Assembly (NCBI GenBank): GCA_040756085.1
Contig: JBFMAE010000338.1
Span: 1 to 12,515 of the forward strand
Direction of reading: 5' to 3'
Source: JBFMAE01 sp040756085
Lineage (GTDB): Bacteria > Desulfobacterota > BSN033 > UBA1163
DNA length: 12,515 bases
Part shown: piece after piece, positions 1 to 5,742 of the stretch
How the letters are laid out: each line of letters starts with the position of its first letter
How positions within the stretch are numbered: the stretch's first letter is position 1
Translations under genes and position numbers: made by a program
The notes under the pieces: model-generated
Told to the model about the DNA's origin: nothing
The model's database searches: none
The model's input: only the letters and a program-made list of their open reading frames with translations

Positions 1-744
1 TTTCTTTTCCTCAAATTCTTCATCTGAGATTATTGAACTGATGATTTCTCTTAATTTGGTCATTCCAGAGCCATACTCCAGGGGCCTTTTATCCTGCCAG
101 ATCGATTCGGGTGGCAATAGGCCCTCAAAGGCCTTGCGCAAAATCCATTTACCCCAGGTCTTTCCATCTTCTTCTCGAACCTTAAACTCTATAGGTATTT
201 TAAGGGCAAAGTTAACAAATTCTCTATCAAGATAAGGTTGCCTTATCTTGATACCAAAAAAATCTCCTAATTTGTTAGAACTGAAGGACATGGATGAGGC
301 AATCCTCTTTAGGTAGGGGTTCAAGTCTTTTATCTTTTTCATATAATCATAACCGGCAAAGATTTCGTCAGCCCCGTCCCCAGTCATGATCTCTTTGACT
401 CCTAATTCTTTCGCATATATCAGTCCAAAATAGACAGCCAGATCATTGGGAATGGCCGGATCGAAACTCTGGAGAATCTTTATTACATTTGGAATTGAGC
501 TTATAGCTTCCTCCGCAGTTACAATCCTATGATAATGGGTTAGATTTAAATTCCCCGCCACTAATTCGGCATAGGGAATATCTTCTCCAAAGGACTCTAA
601 ACTTACAGTTATCGCCCTCATCTCAGGATTTAAACCCGCTAAAATGCTCGTATCCAATCCTCCTGAAAAAAGTAAGCAAGGGATATGATCCCTTTTCACT
701 ATTGCCTCCAATTTTTCTCTTAACTTTAGAATTAACTCTTGCAT
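1..744 (-). CDS. Asparagine-synthase-like PP-loop enzyme without glutaminase domain (3' end off window)
   Basis: I translated this by hand from ATG at 744 to the window edge: 248 codons, open throughout, stop not reached. It matches the C-terminal synthetase domain of the asparagine synthase family, which activates a carboxylate with ATP (AMP + PPi) and transfers an amine. Visible motifs are the PP-loop SGGLDTS at residues 27-33, TGDGADEIFAGY at 121-132 (the family's second ATP-site block), RQPYLD at about 168-173, and a family-like GKWILRKAFEGLLP stretch further on. In ordinary AsnB the PP-loop lies some 230 residues in, behind an Ntn glutaminase domain starting MC. Here it begins 27 residues in, and an in-frame TAA at 786-784 rules out a longer N-terminus, so the glutaminase half is truly absent. 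The start overlaps the end of cobD by 13 nt, implying translational coupling in the B12-riboswitch operon. The substrate is unknown. It may use free ammonia, a separate glutaminase, or another amine. Confidence 0.88.
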   Translation of the reverse strand, partial: MQELILKLREKLEAIVKRDHIPCLLFSGGLDTSILAGLNPEMRAITVSLESFGEDIPYAELVAGNLNLTHYHRIVTAEEAISSIPNVIKILQSFDPAIPNDLAVYFGLIYAKELGVKEIMTGDGADEIFAGYDYMKKIKDLNPYLKRIASSMSFSSNKLGDFFGIKIRQPYLDREFVNFALKIPIEFKVREEDGKTWGKWILRKAFEGLLPPESIWQDKRPLEYGSGMTKLREIISSIISDEEFEEKK

Positions 745-1790
745 AATATCTCTCTCAATGCCTCTATAAGTTTTATATTTTCTTTACGAGAGCGGACAGC
801 TGCGCGAATATATTTATCGTCTAAGTTTCTGAAATTACTGCAATCCCTGATAAGAAGTCCTTTTTGAACGAGCTTCCGTGTTAGAAACGAGGAACTAATT
901 TTTTTATTTTCTATTTTTACCAAGAGAAAATTTGTAACGGAGGGATAAGGTTTCAGTCCTTTGATTTTAATAATCTCATTATAAAGAAAATCTCTTTCTT
1001 TTCTGATAAATTCTCTTGTCCTTCTAATATATTCTTTATCACTGAGCATTATCTCCGCCAAAAGTTGGGCAAAGACATTGATATTCCAAGGAGAACAGGC
1101 CTTTTTTAAAAACTTAATTAAATCCGGATGTGCAACTATATAACCGATTCTTAAACCTGGGAGAGCAAAGAACTTGGTAAAGGTCCTCAATACAATAATC
1201 TTTTTGTCTTCAGTTGCCCTCCAAATGAAGGTATGCCTTTTTTCATCCGGTAGAAAATCCATAAATGCTTCATCGATAATTATCAATTTTCCGTGAAGAT
1301 TTTCTATTCTTTGATTCTTTAGGAGGAGATTGCCCGTAGGGTTGTTAGGATTGCATATAAAAAGCATATCGGCTTTGGTAGAATGGGTTGCGTTAAATAC
1401 AAATCCCTCCTTTTCTTTAAGAATTAAAAATCGAATCTTACTCTTAATAGATCTGACAGCCCTCTCATATTCAGAGAATGTAGGAGCAGGAATCAATGCT
1501 CTCTCTGACCCAAAGACAGACACAATTAGATAGATAAGCTCAGAGGAGCCATTTCCAAGTAGAATATTTTCCTCCTTTATCTTCCAATATCGGGCAATTC
1601 TTCTGATCAGGTCCTTGCTCTCTGGATCAGGATAATAAAGAATCCATTCCCAATTTTCGATGAGCTCTTTCTTAACACGGTGAGTTAAGCCTAAGGGATT
1701 GATATTGGCGCTGAAGTCTATGACGTCTTTTTTATATTTACACTTAACCTTATACATATTACCCCCGTGTAGAAAGTCTATATGATCCAT
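732..1790 (-). CDS. cobD: Threonine-phosphate decarboxylase-family PLP enzyme (CobD-like)
   Basis: This 352-aa fold-type I PLP enzyme most resembles CobD, which decarboxylates L-threonine-O-3-phosphate to (R)-1-amino-2-propanol phosphate for the cobalamin nucleotide loop. CobD is a cytoplasmic paralogue of histidinol-phosphate aminotransferase. CobD-like marks include HGGN at 8-11, DFSANINPLG at 25-34, YPDPES at 53-58 and GNGSSE at 79-84. The PLP-site blocks are CNPNNPTG (146-153), IIDEAF (171-176; Asp173 should face the pyridine nitrogen) and TFTKFFALPGLRIGY, with Lys206 as the Schiff-base lysine. Near the C-terminus RAAVRS (329-334) supplies the carboxylate-binding arginine. A strong Shine-Dalgarno (GAGGAGG, about 10 nt before ATG) supports the start. 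The gene lies 91 nt after btuB in the same direction and overlaps the downstream asparagine-synthase-like gene, which favours CobD over HisC. Codon use is AT-rich (many ATA, TTA and AAA). No C-terminal Fe-S or kinase extension is present. Confidence 0.85.
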   Translation of the reverse strand: MDHIDFLHGGNMYKVKCKYKKDVIDFSANINPLGLTHRVKKELIENWEWILYYPDPESKDLIRRIARYWKIKEENILLGNGSSELIYLIVSVFGSERALIPAPTFSEYERAVRSIKSKIRFLILKEKEGFVFNATHSTKADMLFICNPNNPTGNLLLKNQRIENLHGKLIIIDEAFMDFLPDEKRHTFIWRATEDKKIIVLRTFTKFFALPGLRIGYIVAHPDLIKFLKKACSPWNINVFAQLLAEIMLSDKEYIRRTREFIRKERDFLYNEIIKIKGLKPYPSVTNFLLVKIENKKISSSFLTRKLVQKGLLIRDCSNFRNLDDKYIRAAVRSRKENIKLIEALREILCKS

Positions 1791-1827
1791 TTAAAGAGTT
1801 CCTCCTCATTTCTGAGCAACTTATTGG

Positions 1828-1859
1828 GGATAGGGACAATCCGTAAATTGTCCCTATCC
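1828..1859. repeat. Perfect 13-bp hairpin between btuB and cobD
   Basis: GGATAGGGACAAT (1828-1840) and its exact reverse complement (1847-1859) are separated by a 6-nt loop. It lies in the 91-nt gap of the operon. Read on the minus strand, no T-run follows the stem, so it is not a standard intrinsic terminator. It may stabilise or process the message between the receptor and the enzyme genes, or be a short dispersed repeat. Neither role can be decided here. Confidence 0.6.
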
Positions 1860-1881
1860 TTAATAAAAGGAGAATGTGATA

Positions 1882-3816
1882 TTAAAAACTCACCTTTATC
1901 CCCCCGAAGAAGGAAAGGCCGGGTGTCCCATAACCTTTCCCCTCTTCATAATCTTTATCAAAAAGATTTTCAATACGGCCAAATAACTGGAAGTTCTTAG
2001 TGATGTCATACGAGGCAGATAGATTGACTAGGGTGTATCCGCCGAGCTTTACTCTCCGGGTGAAAGTGGACGGGTCCATATCATCCCTTTTTCCCACATA
2101 GGTCACTCCCAGGTTTATATTCCCTTTTTTGAGAAAAGAGTAGTTGAGGTCAAGGTTGAATTTGTTCTTTGGTCTTCGGAGAAGATCACGGTCTGTTCTT
2201 TTATTTTCAGTATCCATGTGGGTATAGTTGAGACGAATGGTCAAATCCTCAATCGGCTTTACTGCGGCAAAGAGCTCAGCGCCTTCGGTTTTGGCCCTGG
2301 CAATATTTATATATCCTTGTCCAGACTCCCATTGAATAAGGTCTTTAAAGTCATTCCTGAAGACAGTTGCGCCTAAAGTCACTTTGTCTCTAAAGAGACT
2401 TTGTTCGACTCCAAAGTCCCATCCCTTGCTCTTCTCAGGCTTGAGGTCCTTATTGCCAATTGGACCCCATAAAGTAGCAGGGGCAAATAACTGATACAGA
2501 GAGGGGGCTTTAAACCCTGTGCCAAAGGTTCCTTTGATTTTCGTGTCAGTTTCTTTGATCAGGTATGCAGGAGCGATACGGTATGTGGTTTCTGTGCCGA
2601 AGCGGCTATGGTCATCAATACGAATTCCAAGGGTTGCAAAGAATCGATCCCAAAGTTTGATTTCATCCTGAAGATAATATCCTTTTATATTGGCTGTCTT
2701 CTTTGGGAAAACGCTTTGGTCAGGCCCCCATATGCTTTCCGAATAATATCTTGACTTTCCTTCTTCCCTTTCAAATTCAAAGCCGAAAGTCAGGAAATTG
2801 GTTTTATGGAGCTTAAGGTGATGCTGCCAGTCCAATTTTGCCAGTTGCCCGTCGTAGCTTCCTTGCTCAAAGTCAAAAGGGTGTTGAGGGTCTTTTTTGT
2901 TCTTGTAATATCTGTCATGGTCATTGACAGCGAGACCCAATCTCTGATTCCATCTCTTATCGAAGAGAGATAGCTCTGCCTGGGTTTTGAACAAGAGCTG
3001 CTCAGATTTCTGGGTATAGTTTGGATCGTCCATCACGCCGACACCATATACCCAAGTATCAATTTCGGATTCGGCATTAATATAACGAAGCAGGAAGTCG
3101 ATGTTTAAGTTTTCAACGGGGGTAAAACCCAATTTTGCAGAGAGAGAAGTATTTTCATATGCATCCCTTTCGTAATTTCCATCCTTTTTGCTTGCAGCAG
3201 AAATCCCCTCCGTATCTAATCGAGAGAGGGCAAAAGAATAATTTATCCATTTACTTCCTCCATTGACTCCTGCCACTTCTCTGAAGGTTGTGAATGGTCC
3301 CCCCTCAGCCGAGAGGAAGAATTTTGGTTTTCCCTCTCCTTTTTTAGTGATGATATTGATCACACCACCAACGGCATCAGAGCCATAGAGGGTGCTCTGG
3401 GGGCCTCGAAGGATTTCAATTCGTTCAATGTTATCCACTGTCAGATGGGCGAAGTCATAAGAACGTGTTGGAGATATTGGATCATTCACCTCCACCCCAT
3501 CGATCATGACCAGGGTATGCTCTGAATTAGCTCCTCGGATAGAGATCGATGTGGTCTTTCCAACACCACCTGTCTGTACCACATCCAGTCCAGGTGTGCC
3601 CCTGAGGACTTCGAGGACAGTTAGCTTCTGCTTTTTTCTCATTTCCTCAGAGGAAATGACCGTTACAGAACTGGCAATTTCTTCAATGGGGGTTTCAACT
3701 CGAGTAGCAGTGACCACAACCTCTTCAAGGGTTACTTCTTTCTCCTGTGCATAGAAAGAGAAAGGAATGGAAATGAAAAGGATGAAAGAAGCGATGGAGA
3801 AAATAAAGCGTTTCAT
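1882..3816 (-). CDS. btuB: TonB-dependent outer-membrane receptor, BtuB-like (corrinoid uptake)
   Basis: 644 aa from ATG at 3816. It binds substrate at the cell surface and imports it through the outer membrane using TonB-ExbBD energy; none of those partners is in the window. Residues 1-23 form a signal peptide (MKRF, a hydrophobic stretch, then FYA before QEKE). A TonB-box-like EEVVVTATR sits at 31-39. A plug domain follows, with IRGANSEHTLVMIDGVEVND, ERIEILRGPQSTLYGSDAVG and GVINIITKKG. The remainder is an alternating beta-barrel ending LFGRIENLFDKDY...KVSF with a terminal aromatic residue, as is usual for outer-membrane proteins. The chosen start has GGGGAGG about 6 nt upstream. An upstream in-frame ATG at 3957 is rejected because the 47 added residues would be encoded across the riboswitch terminator and lack signal-peptide character. 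Assignment to corrinoids rests mainly on the cobalamin riboswitch and the downstream cobD. From sequence alone it could be another TonB receptor. Confidence 0.93.
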   Translation of the reverse strand: MKRFIFSIASFILFISIPFSFYAQEKEVTLEEVVVTATRVETPIEEIASSVTVISSEEMRKKQKLTVLEVLRGTPGLDVVQTGGVGKTTSISIRGANSEHTLVMIDGVEVNDPISPTRSYDFAHLTVDNIERIEILRGPQSTLYGSDAVGGVINIITKKGEGKPKFFLSAEGGPFTTFREVAGVNGGSKWINYSFALSRLDTEGISAASKKDGNYERDAYENTSLSAKLGFTPVENLNIDFLLRYINAESEIDTWVYGVGVMDDPNYTQKSEQLLFKTQAELSLFDKRWNQRLGLAVNDHDRYYKNKKDPQHPFDFEQGSYDGQLAKLDWQHHLKLHKTNFLTFGFEFEREEGKSRYYSESIWGPDQSVFPKKTANIKGYYLQDEIKLWDRFFATLGIRIDDHSRFGTETTYRIAPAYLIKETDTKIKGTFGTGFKAPSLYQLFAPATLWGPIGNKDLKPEKSKGWDFGVEQSLFRDKVTLGATVFRNDFKDLIQWESGQGYINIARAKTEGAELFAAVKPIEDLTIRLNYTHMDTENKRTDRDLLRRPKNKFNLDLNYSFLKKGNINLGVTYVGKRDDMDPSTFTRRVKLGGYTLVNLSASYDITKNFQLFGRIENLFDKDYEEGKGYGTPGLSFFGGIKVSF

Positions 3817-3820
3817 AGGA

Positions 3821-3844
3821 ACCTCCCCGGCCCTCATGGGGGCC
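3821..3844 (-). promoter_or_regulatory. btuB ribosome binding site next to a GGCCC/GGGCC hairpin
   Basis: On the minus strand the Shine-Dalgarno GGGGAGGT (3828-3821) stands 4 to 5 nt before the btuB ATG. Immediately upstream GGCCC (3844-3840) can pair with GGGCC (3833-3829) around a 6-nt loop. The run of C residues in the first arm could instead pair with the GGGGAGG itself. This could add translational control after the riboswitch terminator; that role is inference. Confidence 0.5.
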
Positions 3845-3863
3845 TTAAAATAATGTTTGTCGA

Positions 3864-3887
3864 CCCTGAACCATATTAGGTTCAGGG
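3864..3887. repeat. 9-bp perfect hairpin in the btuB leader
   Basis: CCCTGAACC (3864-3872) and GGTTCAGGG (3879-3887) flank the 6-nt loop ATATTA. It lies between the riboswitch terminator and the btuB ribosome binding site. No T-run follows on the minus strand, so it is not a terminator. It would form in every read-through transcript. Confidence 0.6.
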
Positions 3888-3904
3888 CAGGGGGAGAAGG
3901 GTCC

Positions 3905-3943
3905 AAAAAAAATCCCCAGCCTTCGTTTTGAAGACTGGGGATT
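3905..3943 (-). terminator. Intrinsic terminator of the cobalamin riboswitch
   Basis: Read on the minus strand, a 14-bp stem begins AATCCCCAGTCTTC (3943-3930), closes over a 5-nt loop AAAAC, and returns as GAAGGCTGGGGATT (3924-3911) with a single U·G wobble. Eight T residues follow (3912-3905, counting the last two stem bases). It lies between the aptamer and the btuB start, as expected of a transcriptional off-switch. AAGACTG at 3970-3964 can pair with CAGTCTT in the 5' arm of the stem (3937-3931). That gives a mutually exclusive antiterminator. Confidence 0.92.
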
Positions 3944-3994
3944 TTACCCGCATGCACCCTTCACAGTCTTATCCTCGAAGACCTCTTCGTGAAG

Positions 3995-4201
3995 GATATC
4001 CAGGGCAGGTTTTCTGACTTTCGGATCTTCCTACTTGGCCTGAAGTCTTCCTCGTACTTCAGGCCTCCTTGCGCCTTCCCACCCCGAGCCTGTCGAGGGG
4101 CAGTGGCTTATTGCAAGTTTCGTCCCCGATTACAGCGGCGGGTCCGTCCCCGACTTTCTCCGTCTAAACGAAGATCACGGGGTTCCCTTGATCTGGATAT
4201 C
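3995..4201 (-). promoter_or_regulatory. Cobalamin (B12) riboswitch aptamer controlling btuB-cobD-asparagine-synthase-like operon
   Basis: On the minus strand this leader shows the conserved parts of the cobalamin riboswitch in order. They are GGGAACCCCGTG near 4187-4176, a core stretch GACCCGCCGCTGTAAT near 4144-4129, the invariant GCCACTG (4107-4101), then GGGAAGG and a long hairpin stem (AGGCCTGAAGTAC with its partner at about 4067-4035). The B12 box AGTCAGAAAACCTGCC lies at 4019-4004. Helix P1 is a perfect 9 bp: GATATCCAG (4201-4193) pairs with CTGGATATC (4003-3995), which fixes the aptamer ends. By family knowledge it binds adenosylcobalamin or a related cobalamin and shuts off expression when bound. 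Here the output is the terminator downstream. A promoter lies just upstream. Confidence 0.93.
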
Positions 4202-4219
4202 GCCCATAAAATTGATTTT

Positions 4220-4248
4220 ATTTAACAGATCATTAAATCCATTGTCAA
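4220..4248 (-). promoter_or_regulatory. Sigma-70-type promoter of the B12-controlled operon
   Basis: On the minus strand a perfect -35 box TTGACA (4248-4243) is followed by a 17-nt spacer and TTAAAT (4225-4220) as the -10. Transcription would start near 4213, about 10 nt before the riboswitch P1 helix, so the whole aptamer is in the transcript. Position and spacing make this the obvious operon promoter. Confidence 0.82.
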
Positions 4249-4260
4249 GTTTTTTTCACG

Positions 4261-4449
4261 AGAGATCTGAAAAACTATCTTTCGCTCTCTGATTTCACAC
4301 CTGCCTACCGCAGGCAGGGATTTCAAAAAATGATTTCACAGATTTTCCTTTATTATCAATGCATTTCTAATCTGTGTAATCGGTACCTAATCCCTGCCTG
4401 CGGTAGGCAGAGGTGTAATCAGAGATTTCTGGACTTTTTCAGAGATCTC
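4261..4449. repeat. 190-bp nested inverted repeat (MITE-like hairpin element)
   Basis: This spacer between the operon promoter and pfkB is one long imperfect palindrome. Outer arms are AGATCTGAAAAA near 4263 and TTTTTCAGAGATCT near 4435. Middle arms are 4287-4323 and 4389-4424, built around CCTGCCTACCGCAGGCAGG and CCTGCCTGCGGTAGGCAG. Inner arms are GATTTCACAGATT (4332-4344) and AATCTGTGTAATC (4369-4381), with a loop of about 24 nt. It has no coding capacity. The nested, partly mismatched pairing suggests a non-autonomous mobile or dispersed palindromic element. It could also act as a bidirectional transcription barrier after pfkB. Confidence 0.7.
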
Positions 4450-4480
4450 ATCACAATAGTTAAAGAATGAAGAGTAGGAA

Positions 4481-5410
4481 TTAATTTTGTATTAGGAGTT
4501 TTCGAACCTCTTCAAGGGTAGGGATTCCCTTTCTTCCACCGAGATTCTGGCATTTGAGGGCTGCGGCAACGTTGGCAAATCTCAAAATTTCCGGCGCCTC
4601 CCAATTCTGGAGGAGGCCATAAATGAACCCCGCATGGAAGACATCGCCCGCGCCTGTTGTATCCACCGTTTTAACTTCAAATCCTTTCACATAAAAAAAT
4701 TCCCCCTCCACCAGAGCAACAGCTCCTTCGCGGCCCAAGGTGGCGCAGAGAAATCCGGGGACCTGTTTCTGAATTTCGATGAGTGCCCTTTCCCGGTCTG
4801 AAATTCCGGTAAAGAGGGCGGGAAATCGTGAAGAAGTGATGACAAAGTCGATCTCCCTGATCAACTCGGAAGTGAAGGGTTCTACTTTATCGAGATCGAT
4901 GACCGTGGGGATTCCCTCCTCCCTTGCCCACCTGGCACACTGAATAGCTGCCCGCAGATCATGGCCGTCCAAGTGGAGGAGCTTTCCAGAACAGATATCC
5001 TCATTCCGGAGTTCCCCTTCGCGATACATCAATCGCTCATCTCGATCCCACAAGATCGTTCGCTCACCAGAGATTGCATCCACGATAATGATGGCAAACT
5101 GGTTAGAAGCATTCGGTTCCACAGTCACTGAGGAGACATCCACTCCCTCTTGGTGAATGGAATTGAGAGAGAATTGGCCTAATTCGTCTCCTCCAACTTT
5201 TCCGATATATTTCGTTCTAACTCCCCAACGACTTAAGGCCACCATGGCTGTGGCCACCTGCCCTCCTCCCTGCTTAGAAAATTGAAGGATTTTCATCTTC
5301 GAATTCAAACTGGGAAATTCAGGGACGACAGCAAGAAAGTCGACGGAATTAAGGCCCATGCCCACCACATCAAAAGGCTTGTCTGTCGGGAAGGATAGGT
5401 TGAACCGCAT
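4481..5410 (-). CDS. PfkB/ribokinase-family carbohydrate or nucleoside kinase
   Basis: 309 aa, the usual length for the family, which transfers the ATP gamma-phosphate to a hydroxymethyl group of a sugar, sugar phosphate or nucleoside. Seen: the N-terminal strand FDVVGMGLNSVDFL (13-26), the glycine-rich substrate block QGGGQVATAMVALSRWG (47-63) resembling PfkB signature 1, and IGKVGGDELG at 69-78. Near the C-terminus signature 2 reads DTTGAGDVFHAGF (250-262). In it GAGD (253-256) forms the anion hole and Asp256 is the expected catalytic base. The substrate cannot be named: family members include ribokinase, fructokinase, 2-keto-3-deoxygluconate kinase and adenosine kinase types. The gene stands alone, divergent from glmU and upstream of the B12 operon in the same orientation, but separated by the hairpin element and that operon's own promoter. 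The start at 5410 has only a weak AAAAGAG Shine-Dalgarno. Confidence 0.9.
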   Translation of the reverse strand: MRFNLSFPTDKPFDVVGMGLNSVDFLAVVPEFPSLNSKMKILQFSKQGGGQVATAMVALSRWGVRTKYIGKVGGDELGQFSLNSIHQEGVDVSSVTVEPNASNQFAIIIVDAISGERTILWDRDERLMYREGELRNEDICSGKLLHLDGHDLRAAIQCARWAREEGIPTVIDLDKVEPFTSELIREIDFVITSSRFPALFTGISDRERALIEIQKQVPGFLCATLGREGAVALVEGEFFYVKGFEVKTVDTTGAGDVFHAGFIYGLLQNWEAPEILRFANVAAALKCQNLGGRKGIPTLEEVRKLLIQN

Positions 5411-5501
5411 GAACTCTTTTTACAAACTTTTAGGTTATTTTTCAATGGCTCCCTGCCATAATCCGTAATCAAGAGTTAAAACCCTTTACTTCTGCTTATC
5501 A

Positions 5502-5520
5502 TGCCGAACTTATTTCAGCA
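5502..5520. repeat. Short palindromic repeat in the pfkB-glmU spacer
   Basis: TGCCGAA (5502-5508) and TTCAGCA (5514-5520) form an imperfect 7-bp hairpin over a 5-nt loop. It is the left-most of several palindromes filling this 332-nt divergent spacer. It resembles short dispersed intergenic palindromes. I see no gene in the spacer. Confidence 0.4.
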
Positions 5521-5587
5521 GCTCATATAAATAGAAACCTTGGAACGAAGGGTGACAATTATGGATCATGGCATGCTAATGGGGTTG

Positions 5588-5684
5588 ACCCCGTGGAATA
5601 GTCCTCATATAACATCTCTAAAGAATTAGATTGCGGGGAGTTAATAAGGGCTCAGAATTCTTTCCATATAATATTCCACAGGGT
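5588..5684. repeat. 97-bp imperfect inverted repeat abutting the glmU promoter
   Basis: Outer arms are ACCCCGTGGAATA (5588-5600) and TATTCCACAGGGT (5672-5684), 12 of 13 complementary. Inner arms AAAGAATT (5620-5627) and AATTCTTT (5656-5663) are exact, and ATAT blocks between them also align. A small GGGG-TTGA-CCCC hairpin (5581-5592) overlaps the left arm. The right arm ends exactly on the first base of the glmU -35 box. It is likely a dispersed hairpin element that may influence promoter context. Confidence 0.55.
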
Positions 5685-5712
5685 TGACTAAAGGCACTGC
5701 GCATAGTATAAA
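5684..5712 (+). promoter_or_regulatory. Sigma-70-type promoter of glmU
   Basis: TTGACT (5684-5689), a 17-nt spacer and TATAAA (5707-5712) within the AT-rich run TATAAAATAATA. Initiation near 5719-5722 would leave a leader of about 20 nt containing the AAAAGGA Shine-Dalgarno (5729-5735). Confidence 0.78.
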
Positions 5713-5742
5713 ATAATACATTCACTTTAAAAGGATCCGAGA

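Noticed and set aside
3817..3957. N-terminal extension of btuB from an upstream in-frame ATG (47 residues)
   Set aside because: The stretch covers the riboswitch terminator and leader hairpins. The ATG at 3816 has a strong ribosome binding site and is followed at once by a signal peptide.
5434..5601. 56-codon open frame on the plus strand in the pfkB-glmU spacer with protein-like composition
   Set aside because: It has no ATG start or ribosome binding site, begins after a TAG, and lies over palindromic repeat sequence. Treated as repeat-derived non-coding DNA.
5411..5680. Promoter for pfkB on the minus strand (for example TTGTCA with a TCTATT-like -10)
   Set aside because: The -10 match is poor and several equally weak candidates exist, so none could be chosen.
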